Part shown: piece by piece, positions 1 through 6,395 of the stretch
Layout of the letters: every line of letters begins with the position of its first letter
Numbering within the stretch: position 1 is the stretch's first letter
DNA from: CAZFDE01 sp964517795
GTDB taxonomy: Bacteria; Planctomycetota; Phycisphaerae; Sedimentisphaerales; Anaerobacaceae
Reading direction: 5' to 3'
DNA: 14,949 nucleotides
Assembly: GCA_964517795.1 (NCBI GenBank)
Contig: CAZFDE010000064.1
Location: forward strand, 1 to 14,949
Made by a program: the position numbers and the translations under genes
The notes under the pieces: generated by a model
Told to the model about the DNA's origin: nothing
The model's database searches: none
Seen by the model: the letters and a program-made list of their open reading frames with translations, nothing else

Positions 1-5
1 TGGTT

Positions 6-23
6 TTTGAATAAATCACTTAA
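6..23 (+). repeat. IS630 terminal inverted repeat, left copy
   Basis: These 18 bases are the inverted counterpart of 1071-1088, with 16 of 18 positions identical. They lie just beyond the 3' end of the transposase frame (stop at 27-29), as expected for an IS630 end. Confidence 0.75.
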
Positions 24-26
24 ATC

Positions 27-545
27 TCACAAAGACAGTTTTGTATGTTTGAAAAACGAATGCAACAGCGATTGTTTAGAACGGCTTTTCCGCAGCGACT
101 TGCGGACGGCTCGGCGAAGATGCCGGACATCCTGTGGAATAAAGTTGGCCAAATCGGCATACTTGGTTCGGTTCCACACCTGCTCGACGGGATTAAGTTC
201 AGGAGTATAGGCCGGAAGCCATTCAAGGGTGAGTCGCTTTCTGAATCGCTTCTCCAATCGCTTGCCGGCACTGCGATGAACCATCCAGCGATCCCAGACC
301 AGGATAATCCCTTTGGGAAAATGCTCCAGCAAGGCTTCAATAAATGGCGTTGCATCATCGGCCTTAATATTATGGTCAAACACATCAAAATAAAGGCCCA
401 ACCTTCGGCGAACCGGCGAGACAGTACGTGCCGAGATAACCGAAAGCCGATCCCGTCGGTCCCAACTGTAATGAATCGGTGTTTGCCCTCGCGGGGCCCA
501 CGTACGGCGGACCACCGGTTGAAGCATAAAGCCGCTTTCGTCCAC
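27..545 (-). CDS. IS630-family transposase, C-terminal frame (DDE catalytic domain)
   Basis: This frame carries the RNase-H-like catalytic core. The DDE triad is complete: Asp2 in VDESGF, Asp85 in VWDRWMVH, and Glu121 in LNPVEQVW, with about 35 residues between the last two, as in IS630/Tc1 enzymes. The hallmark P-A-Y-T-P-E-L-N-P-V-E segment is intact, and the protein ends shortly after it at normal length. The first codon given here is a GTG inside the conserved block and is not a real start; the coding similarity extends upstream to about 575, so this part must be made as a fusion with the N-terminal frame. Apart from the frameshift I see no damage, so the element could be active if slippage occurs. 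Confidence 0.8.
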   Translation of the reverse strand: MDESGFMLQPVVRRTWAPRGQTPIHYSWDRRDRLSVISARTVSPVRRRLGLYFDVFDHNIKADDATPFIEALLEHFPKGIILVWDRWMVHRSAGKRLEKRFRKRLTLEWLPAYTPELNPVEQVWNRTKYADLANFIPQDVRHLRRAVRKSLRKSRSKQSLLHSFFKHTKLSL

Positions 546-558
546 AAAAACAATGGTT

Positions 559-1041
559 TTACCGCTTTTTTGCGCGTTTTTTTATGCGCGGCCAATCCTC
601 TTTTCGCCATGTTTCGATGGCCTCTTCGTCGCGTTCGCGAGCCCGGCGTTCTGGTTTCTGGCAACTCCAGCCCATCCGTACCAGGATATGCCAGACCCCG
701 GAGGGATCGTAACAGATACCGAAGTGCTTTTTTATTACAGCAGCGATCCGCGATAACGTCCATAATGCGGTGGTGTATCCGTGCTTTTCGGGACCTTGTA
801 ACAAGATTTTTTCCAGATGCGCCAACTGCTTGGCGGTTAGTTTGGCAGGACGGCCGGTATGGGGCGTGGATTTCATGGCATCGGGACCATGACGCTGATA
901 GGCCGTTTTCCACTGAGAAACCGCTGCCGGCGTTACCCCAAAATGGCGTGCCACTTCTGAGCCGGACCATCCTTGTTCCAGCAACGCGATGGCTTCCAAC
1001 CGCCGTTGCTCCGTTTTGGAATGGGATAGTGTCTGTTTCAT
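559..1041 (-). CDS. IS630-family transposase, N-terminal frame (DNA-binding part)
   Basis: This frame encodes the N-terminal half of an IS630 transposase: a homeodomain-like helix-turn-helix around residues 13-45 (GWSGSEVARHFGVTPAAVSQW), then a linker with GRPAKLT and a second helical region. I chose the ATG at 1041 (protein begins MKQTLSHSKTEQ). The longer reading from a TTG at 1065 would run toward the terminal repeat and has no advantage. No Shine-Dalgarno is obvious, which is common in IS. The frame stops at 559 after KKRAKKR. The conserved text continues in another frame (AQKSGKTIVFVDESGF), reached by a +1 or -2 shift in the A7 run that reads on the minus strand through 583-577. This may be productive slippage or a one-base loss in a homopolymer. 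Confidence 0.8.
   Translation of the reverse strand: MKQTLSHSKTEQRRLEAIALLEQGWSGSEVARHFGVTPAAVSQWKTAYQRHGPDAMKSTPHTGRPAKLTAKQLAHLEKILLQGPEKHGYTTALWTLSRIAAVIKKHFGICYDPSGVWHILVRMGWSCQKPERRARERDEEAIETWRKEDWPRIKKRAKKR
577..583 (-). other. A7 slippery run joining the two transposase frames
   Basis: On the minus strand the sequence reads ATAAAAAAACGC, with a second A6 run at 571-566. Similarity to IS630 proteins switches frame here, from RIKK to AQKSGKTIVFVDE, which needs a +1 or -2 shift. Homopolymers of this length can cause transcriptional slippage in IS elements. A simple one-base indel is the alternative. Confidence 0.5.
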
Positions 1042-1070
1042 ATAAAACACTATCGGCAAAATCAAGTTGC

Positions 1071-1088
1071 TTAAGTGAATTTTTCAAA
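1071..1088 (-). repeat. IS630 terminal inverted repeat, right copy
   Basis: This is the inverted partner of 6-23 (16 of 18 identical). It lies upstream of the transposase start at 1041 and about 6 bases inside the presumed TA target site at 1095-1096. Confidence 0.75.
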
Positions 1089-1095
1089 GGTCAAT

Positions 1096-1173
1096 AGAAC
1101 ACTGCAACGGCGTGTTAAAGAATGGCGAAAAATTATGGCAAAAGAACGTGTTCATGCCTACATGGAGCAGTAA
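1096..1173 (+). pseudogene. Transposase remnant, IS21 (IstA)-like, truncated by IS630
   Basis: Directly abutting the IS630 end, the plus strand reads RTLQRRVKEWRKI followed by 12 more residues and a stop (TAA 1171-1173). The R-T-L-Q-R-R-V-x-x-W-R pattern resembles the end of the second helix-turn-helix of IS21-type IstA transposases. Everything upstream is replaced by IS630, and the protein stops where an IstA would continue for hundreds of residues, so this is a scrap. The match is short, and another transposase family or a chance frame is possible. Confidence 0.35.
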
Positions 1174-1205
1174 AAATTATATAGGATTCTGTATATCCAG
1201 ATATG

Positions 1206-1223
1206 CTGCCCCCATGGGGGCAG
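1206..1223. repeat. 18-bp perfect palindrome
   Basis: CTGCCCCCATGGGGGCAG is identical to its own reverse complement, with NcoI-like CCATGG at its centre. It lies 8 bases upstream of the promoter at 1232-1260 and directly follows a smaller inverted repeat, ATATC-CA-GATAT, at 1193-1204. No T-tract follows on either strand, so a classical rho-independent terminator is unlikely. A protein-binding site or IS end structure is more plausible. Confidence 0.7.
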
Positions 1224-1231
1224 ACTCATAA

Positions 1232-1260
1232 TTGACATGATTAAGTGTAATATTTATAGT
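1232..1260 (+). promoter_or_regulatory. Near-consensus sigma-70 promoter
   Basis: TTGACA (1232-1237), a 17-base spacer and TATAGT (1255-1260) match the housekeeping consensus at 11 of 12 positions. It fires rightward. Just downstream are an inverted repeat GTTG-AGG-CAAC (1271-1281), a strong Shine-Dalgarno (GGAAGGA, 1284-1290) and an ATG at 1295. It therefore looks like the complete 5' control region of a gene whose body is gone. Confidence 0.65.
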
Positions 1261-1267
1261 AACATTC

Positions 1268-2161
1268 TTAGTTGAGGCAACAGGGAAGGAAATTATGCTT
1301 GACGCCGGACAAAGCCGGCAGTGCGAAGTTGTTTGTTAGAAATATGAATTTCTTGTTTGTTTCGTTGTCGAAGAAGCCGATTCGACGAAGAATTGCAGGA
1401 TAATCCTGTGATGCATAGAAGCCGTTGAGTCGTATCGTTTGATCGCATCGAAAGCCGGTTGCCTTGTCAATGTTTCGATAGTAAAGACAGCGATAAACGA
1501 AATTGGTTTTGGCTCTTGTAACAAAAGTTGAAAGGTTTTGAGTAAAAGTAAAAAGACGAGCGAAATCGAGGTATCCACGATCCATCATGTAAATGGCGCC
1601 TGACTCTAAAATCAGATCGTCGAGAATATTGACATCGTGGACTTTTCCGTCTGTAATGCGGATAAACGTGGGTATAGAGCCCCTTAAGTCCATTAGCGTG
1701 TGTACCTTGACTGCGGCTTTGTGTTTGCGGAATTTCGCCCATGGAAAAAGCGACAGACATAAATCGATGGTTGTTGAATCCAGAGCATAGACCTCGCGGT
1801 TCAATTGGATGCCGAAGTCTTCGTCGGCGTAAAGCGTTTGGGCTTTGTTTATTAGGATTTGTGCGAAGTCCGCATAAATTCTCCAGTCTCGGTTTTCGTT
1901 CGCCTTGGCCAGCGTGGTTCGGGAAATATTGCCTCGTATACCGCAATGATAAAGTTTCGGCTGCATTGCTCGAAGACAAGTTTCGATGTCTCGAAGGCTC
2001 TGGCGAGAGGTTATCTGAGCAAATGCCATACACAGATATTGATCGAAACAGGAAAAAGTCCTTGTTTTGTAATTGCCGTGATATCGTCGAACACATTTGT
2101 CGAATTGTTTTTTGGGAAGAAAATCTAACAGTTGCGAGAAAGCTATCTGTCCAGCATGCAT
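1268..2161 (-). pseudogene. IS4-family transposase, C-terminally truncated
   Basis: The first 284 residues are a typical DUF4372-plus-DDE transposase: N-terminal F-S-Q-L-L-D-F-L-P and S-L-R-D-I-E segments, then catalytic Asp128 in YALDSTTIDL and Asp194 in YMMDRGYLDF, then FIFLTNNFALPAL. Family members are about 380 residues long and continue with a Y-R-x-R-W-x-x-E-x-F-F-K segment that supplies the catalytic Glu. Here the frame instead enters 13 unrelated residues (SGVKHNFLPCCLN) and stops. The protein lacks its third catalytic residue and should be inactive. The start at 2161 fits the family N-terminus and has AAAGGA a few bases upstream. Confidence 0.85.
1295..1309 (+). pseudogene. Orphan 5' end of a lost gene, joined to IS4 remnant
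   Basis: An ATG at 1295 sits 4 bases after GGAAGGA and is served by the promoter at 1232-1260. Only M-L-D-A-G can be read before the sequence becomes the antisense of the IS4 transposase (from 1310). The frame then runs to a stop at 1337-1339, giving a chance 14-residue peptide. I infer that a deletion joined the start of this gene to the interior of the IS4 transposase gene. The original product cannot be identified. Confidence 0.4.
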
Positions 2162-2304
2162 TGACCAATCCTTTCAGTAAATCTGTGAAAGTATATTGGC
2201 CAAAATTTAGGGGCAAGTTGAAATCGATCCCAGTCATCTTTTCTCACAACCGATTGTGTTTATTTGTGTTACAACAATTTTCTAAAACCTTAACGGGACA
2301 GTAG
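1310..2304 (-). mobile_element. Truncated IS4-family element
   Basis: The transposase of an IS4-family element (DUF4372 type) and its upstream region remain, while the downstream end is missing. The left limit, near 1310, is where similarity to the transposase stops after LPAL. The outer end beyond the transposase start is placed near 2304 because the sequence around 2286-2304 (CCTTAACGGGACAGTAGTG) resembles ends of this IS group from memory. That boundary is approximate, and there is no second inverted repeat to confirm it. Confidence 0.6.
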
Positions 2305-2309
2305 TGATC

Positions 2310-2314
2310 AAGGA
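2310..2314 (+). promoter_or_regulatory. Ribosome binding site for the beta-helix lipoprotein
   Basis: AAGGA lies 6 bases before the ATG at 2321 and decides that start. It sits immediately outside the presumed IS4 end (about 2304), so the upstream 140 bases that should hold the promoter belong to the IS. I see no convincing promoter in 2162-2304, only small inverted repeats such as CACAA-CCGA-TTGTG. Confidence 0.6.
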
Positions 2315-2320
2315 ATAAAT

Positions 2321-4558
2321 ATGAGCAGAGGATTTGGATGGATTGTCATTTTAGTGATCGTCGCCGGTTTGGCGGGATGCGGATCGGTCAGCCCGTCGAA
2401 CGCCGAGGAAGATCAAGCGACCGTGATTTATGTGTCGCTCGAGGGCAGTGATCACTGGTCGGGGACGTTGCCGGCTGCCAACCCGGCACGGGATGACGGG
2501 CCGGTAAGAAGTTTACAGCGTGCCCGGGATATCGTTCGAACATTGATCGCCAATCAAACAAGCGATATCCATGTGGTTTTGCGAGAAGGCACATATCATT
2601 TGGAAAACACACTCGTTTTAAGTGTCGCCGATTCGCCCAAGGCCGGCTGCCGGATCATTTATCGCAATTATAAGGACGAACAGCCGGTGATCAGCTCCGG
2701 CCGGGTGATTACGAACTGGGAAAAATGTCCGGATCCACCGGCCGGCATCGCCGAATCCGCGCGTGACCATGTCTGGGTCGCCGATATCGATCCGGACCTG
2801 CCGCGATTTTATACGTTGTACGCCGCGCATGGTCGGCTGCCGCGCGCGCGATGCAACGGTTTTAAGCCGGTACTCGGCCCCAAAGACCCGAACCGGTCGA
2901 ACAGCACGCTGCATTATCCCGATGGGACGGTGATGCGAAACTGGCCCAATATCGAAGATGTGGAGATTGTCATTCGGCCGTGGTGTCTGTGGACGATGAA
3001 CATCCTGCCGCTGGCCCGGGTTGATGAGCGAGCGCAGATTGCTTATACCGCACTGGAAGGGACCTATCCGCTCACCCGCGAACGGCACGGCCGGTTCGGC
3101 GAACAGTCCGTCTGGGTCGAAAATGTACCCGAAGCACTGGACCGGCCCGGCGAGTGGTTCAGCAATTCACGGGAAGGTAAAATATACTATTGGCCTCGCG
3201 GCGGCAGGCCTGAAAAGGATATTGTTATTCCTACCCTGTGTGAATTGATCCGGATTGAAGGTGATGAATTAAATGAACGACCGGTGAGAGGTATTGTCTT
3301 TAACGGATTGACATTGAAGCACGGCCGACGCGAAACCTGGGCCGAAGACGACAAAGGGCTTCAGCATGACTGGGAGATGTACGATAAAGGCAATGCCCTG
3401 ATGCGGTTTCGCTGGGCCGAAAATTGTGAAGTGACAAACTGTACGTTCACCCATTCCGGCGGCGGGGGGCTGCGGCTGGACCTTTATGCTCAGCAGATCG
3501 AAATACAGCATAACGAATTTTCGTATCTCGGCGGCACCGGCCTGCTGCTTTGCGGTTACGGCCCTGGCGGCATGGATGTCAACAAAAACAATATCATCCG
3601 CCATAACCATATCCATCATATCGGGCAGATCTACTGGCATTGCAGCGGCCTGCACCTGTGGCAGAGCGGCTCGAACCGAATCGCCCACAACCGGATCCAT
3701 CATACGCCGTATAATGCGGTAACAATCAGCGGCGTCGATCCGTTTTATTTTCAAGCGGATTGGCATGATAAGAGAGAACTCTCGCGGACGATTGACTGGC
3801 AAGGATGCGGGCTAACGCCGGGAGATTATGGCTGGGATGCGATTTTGCCGTTTCTTTACGGCCACGATAATCTCATGGAGTATAACGAGATTCATCATGC
3901 GATGGAGGTGCTCGGTGACGGCAACGGTCTGTATATCCGAATGTGCCCGGCCGGCAATATTGCCCGCCGAAATTATTTCCACCATATTCTCGGCCAATAT
4001 ACCGCCGGTGCGATCCGCATGGACGATCAGCAATTCGGCTGTGAAATCACTGAAAATATAATCTATCACTGCACGGTGGCAGGCATCTGTACCAAGCATG
4101 CCAATACGATCAACAATAATTTCATCATCGATATCCTGACCGATAACGATCCGCGAAATACCAATAACAGTCAATTTCGAGGCTATATTGTCTATTATCC
4201 TTCCGGGGGTACTCCTGAGGGTACGCCGGATATCAGCACTGGGGTGATCACGCAAAATATTTTGTATCATACCGGCGACGAAAAACCAAACTTCTATATC
4301 GACTCGAGCAATTGGAGTACAAAACAGGTGTATATCGAAGATCAACAGGTCGATCGAAACCTGATGTTCTGGAAAGGTCACCTTGAAGCTTCGAATGAGT
4401 TATTAAGCAGCTATCAAGCGAAAGGCATCGACCCAAATAGCATCGCTGCCGACCCGCAGTTTGCCGATCTGTCCGATTTTGCATTGAAAGATACCTCGCC
4501 CGCCTTTAAGCTGGGCATCAAGCCCATCCACTTCAATAATGCAGAAATCGCGAAATAA
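2321..4558 (+). CDS. Beta-helix lipoprotein, GH141-like (carbohydrate-active)
   Basis: The protein (745 residues) starts with a lipoprotein signal: a hydrophobic stretch at 6-17 and lipobox L-A-G-C with Cys20, so it should be anchored on the outside of a membrane. Residues 36-130 have the entry pattern of right-handed beta-helix glycosidases such as GH141 (IYVSLEGSDHWSG, RSLQRARDIV, VVLREGTYHL, then PVISSGRVITNW). About residues 320-640 form Asn/His-rich helix turns of NosD/pectate-lyase type (RHNHIHHIG, AHNRIHHT, EYNEIHHA, RRNYFHHI). GH141 includes an alpha-L-fucosidase and xylanases, but the substrate here cannot be told; lyase activity is also possible. The gene ends only 12 bases from the convergent Asp-box gene, with no terminator between them. 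It has lost its native upstream region to the IS4 remnant. Confidence 0.8.
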   Translation: MSRGFGWIVILVIVAGLAGCGSVSPSNAEEDQATVIYVSLEGSDHWSGTLPAANPARDDGPVRSLQRARDIVRTLIANQTSDIHVVLREGTYHLENTLVLSVADSPKAGCRIIYRNYKDEQPVISSGRVITNWEKCPDPPAGIAESARDHVWVADIDPDLPRFYTLYAAHGRLPRARCNGFKPVLGPKDPNRSNSTLHYPDGTVMRNWPNIEDVEIVIRPWCLWTMNILPLARVDERAQIAYTALEGTYPLTRERHGRFGEQSVWVENVPEALDRPGEWFSNSREGKIYYWPRGGRPEKDIVIPTLCELIRIEGDELNERPVRGIVFNGLTLKHGRRETWAEDDKGLQHDWEMYDKGNALMRFRWAENCEVTNCTFTHSGGGGLRLDLYAQQIEIQHNEFSYLGGTGLLLCGYGPGGMDVNKNNIIRHNHIHHIGQIYWHCSGLHLWQSGSNRIAHNRIHHTPYNAVTISGVDPFYFQADWHDKRELSRTIDWQGCGLTPGDYGWDAILPFLYGHDNLMEYNEIHHAMEVLGDGNGLYIRMCPAGNIARRNYFHHILGQYTAGAIRMDDQQFGCEITENIIYHCTVAGICTKHANTINNNFIIDILTDNDPRNTNNSQFRGYIVYYPSGGTPEGTPDISTGVITQNILYHTGDEKPNFYIDSSNWSTKQVYIEDQQVDRNLMFWKGHLEASNELLSSYQAKGIDPNSIAADPQFADLSDFALKDTSPAFKLGIKPIHFNNAEIAK

Positions 4559-4570
4559 CACGATAGCGGT

Positions 4571-6376
4571 TCAAACACCTGCTTTGAAATTGCCGATGGC
4601 TTCGGACGTTCGAAGATAGCGGTTGTAGATTCGCACTTTTTTCACTTCGCCGTTAAGAGTCGGCCCGATCGACAATTCGTCATCGCCATTGACATCGTAC
4701 ATATTCGGATTAAATCGACCCCAGCCAAACTGGCGGTGCTCGGCGCCGTCATTGAATTTGCCATCCACGACAAATGAGATAATCTTCGGCCCGCCGTCAA
4801 CGATCACCGCAATATGATGAAGCTGACCGGTTTTAAGGACATCACGGTCGCAGTCCCATCGGCATTCACCGCGGCCGTCGTTGAGGATAATCTCCAGTGT
4901 GCCGCGATCGGTGGTCTGTAAGGCAAAGCCCTTGCCGCTCGGGTTGCGGTTATCGAGAACGATCTGGTCTTTTTCCAGTGAATCGAAGGTGATCCACAGA
5001 TCGATCGAGAATCCCTGTCGCAGGTCCTTGGTGCCGTAATCGGCGCGTTTGAAGTCCCGTTCAGCGAATATCGGCAGCGGCGGCATTTTTGTATTTCCAG
5101 AAATCTCTTTACCGTCCAGATCCAGGATAATCCCGTCTTGGGCAATCTGGTCATTATCGAATTGGTTCCACAGTCCTTCAATGAGAGTTTGATCAAGTTT
5201 ATGAACGCGGGCGACGTCTTTTTGGGTTTCCGTGATAAAGATCTCACCGTTTTCTTCGACCAGGTCCGGATAGCTCATCCGGATTCGCGGGTCATCATCA
5301 TAAAGAAAAATCTCCGGCTGGGCCCATTTGATTGCTTTACCATCCGGTGTGTCGATCTCAATGCCGCCGGTGATCCAGACCGGATTGCGATCTTCATAGG
5401 GCAGCATCCCGTCATAGCTTTTCATCTGGCGAATGAAATGCCCGCCGTGATTGTGGAACCAATAGACGTATTTTCCGTTCTCGCATTTCCACGCGAAATT
5501 GGCGGCCCGCGGATGTTTCATCCGTCGCCCGTCGGCGTAGCATTTGTATTGCGGCTGTGACCAGGTATGACCGCCGTCGCGGCTGTAGCAGCATACCGGA
5601 TAGCCGTCAATACTCCGATACACACAGTAAAACGAACCGTCGCTGAGAACACTGAAGCTGTGTTCGCCGGCGATGGGGCCGCCGCCCGGGGGCGTCCGCA
5701 GGCCGATATCGCCGTCGGGCAGTGTTTGCCAGTTGAGCGTCTCGGGATCGGTCTCGGTGAGGATATTATCGCTTTTCAATAGCACACCTTCATTGCTGGT
5801 GAAAAAGCCTTTGCCGATACCGCCGACTTTGTGCAGAGGGACATAGCCGTTGTTATTGGCGATAAACGGCCTGCCGACATTCCAGAAGAAACGGATTTTT
5901 CCCTTATATGGGTTATTGCGGTCGATCTCGAATTCCCGGACCGGCACGACATAGTGTTTGTCCGACCAGGTCTTGCCGTGATCATCGCTGTATTTGAAGA
6001 CGTAATCGCCCAGCGAATCGACGCGCGTGCACTTTCCGGTTTTGTAGGGCGGATTGTCCGCGACGATCTCTCGGATGTTTTCGGTATTATAGTTATAGAA
6101 GCAATAAACGCGGCCGGAAGGGACTTTGAGCATTACGGCAAACGAATTTTCCGGCCCGCCCGGTTTTTCCATGAAGACCGGCTTAGACCAGGTTTTGCCC
6201 ATATCCGTGCTTCGCAGAGTGGTCACGCACTGGCCGGGCTCGCCTTCTTCGCCGGTGCCGGTCGTTACGCAGCACAGCCACGCGCCGTCATCGGTTTTGA
6301 CGACATACGGCTGGTCCGAATAGCTGATCGTTGGAATTTCAAGTCCTGTTTCAATGTGTCGTTTGTCTGTACTCAT
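4571..6376 (-). CDS. Asp-box (BNR) sialidase-superfamily protein with C-terminal LamG domain
   Basis: The 601-residue protein has three Asp boxes of the form S-x-D-x-G-x-T-W at about 56-63, 130-137 and 265-272, marking a six-bladed beta-propeller of the sialidase/BNR superfamily. From about 455 to the end there is a LamG/concanavalin-like jelly roll (FSIDLWITF, LHHIAVIVDG, VKKVRIYNRYL). The first propeller strand lacks the R-I-P arginine of true GH33 sialidases, so I do not call it a sialidase. No signal peptide is visible, so it should be cytoplasmic, which is odd for a LamG protein. I chose the ATG at 6376 (MSTDKRH) because AAAGGA lies 6 bases upstream; the longer TTG reading at 6394 would include that Shine-Dalgarno. 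It follows the AraC-type regulator by 19 bases and is likely co-transcribed. Confidence 0.8.
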   Translation of the reverse strand: MSTDKRHIETGLEIPTISYSDQPYVVKTDDGAWLCCVTTGTGEEGEPGQCVTTLRSTDMGKTWSKPVFMEKPGGPENSFAVMLKVPSGRVYCFYNYNTENIREIVADNPPYKTGKCTRVDSLGDYVFKYSDDHGKTWSDKHYVVPVREFEIDRNNPYKGKIRFFWNVGRPFIANNNGYVPLHKVGGIGKGFFTSNEGVLLKSDNILTETDPETLNWQTLPDGDIGLRTPPGGGPIAGEHSFSVLSDGSFYCVYRSIDGYPVCCYSRDGGHTWSQPQYKCYADGRRMKHPRAANFAWKCENGKYVYWFHNHGGHFIRQMKSYDGMLPYEDRNPVWITGGIEIDTPDGKAIKWAQPEIFLYDDDPRIRMSYPDLVEENGEIFITETQKDVARVHKLDQTLIEGLWNQFDNDQIAQDGIILDLDGKEISGNTKMPPLPIFAERDFKRADYGTKDLRQGFSIDLWITFDSLEKDQIVLDNRNPSGKGFALQTTDRGTLEIILNDGRGECRWDCDRDVLKTGQLHHIAVIVDGGPKIISFVVDGKFNDGAEHRQFGWGRFNPNMYDVNGDDELSIGPTLNGEVKKVRIYNRYLRTSEAIGNFKAGV

Positions 6377-6395
6377 TAAGTTTCCTTTGTTCAAA

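Larger units (their letters stand above)
1..1094 (-). mobile_element. IS630-family insertion sequence, left tip clipped
   Basis: The element holds a two-frame IS630-type transposase on the minus strand flanked by terminal inverted repeats. The segment at 6-23 and the reverse complement of 1071-1088 match at 16 of 18 positions (TTTGAAWAAWTCACTTAA-like). The similarity weakens outward to a TA at 1095-1096, the dinucleotide that IS630/Tc1 elements target and duplicate. The matching outer end on the left lies at or just before base 1, so the left target copy cannot be seen. Size about 1.1 kb is normal for the family. The exact right boundary is inferred from the TA rule. Confidence 0.85.

Noticed and set aside
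20..1087. Long open frames of about 350 codons on both strands across the IS630 element
   Set aside because: Their translations are Arg/Ser/Cys-rich and unlike any family, whereas the two shorter minus-strand frames carry the transposase motifs. They are shadows of the real gene.
1271..1320. Integron-like attC or recombination site from the inverted repeats GTTG-AGG-CAAC and GCCGG-ACAAAG-CCGGC
   Set aside because: Spacing and core bases do not follow attC layout, and the second repeat partly lies inside the IS4 transposase coding sequence.
1467..2304. Open frames of 187-256 codons overlapping the IS4 transposase
   Set aside because: They are out-of-frame or antisense to a frame with conserved DDE motifs and have no recognisable domain.
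3269..4381. Antisense open frames of 177 and 189 codons inside the beta-helix gene
   Set aside because: The sense frame has a lipobox, family motifs and a helix-repeat pattern; the antisense frames show only codon-mirror composition.
4571..6376. Calling the Asp-box protein a GH33 sialidase
   Set aside because: The R-I-P arginine and a clear arginine triad are not seen, and no sialic-acid catabolic genes are nearby.
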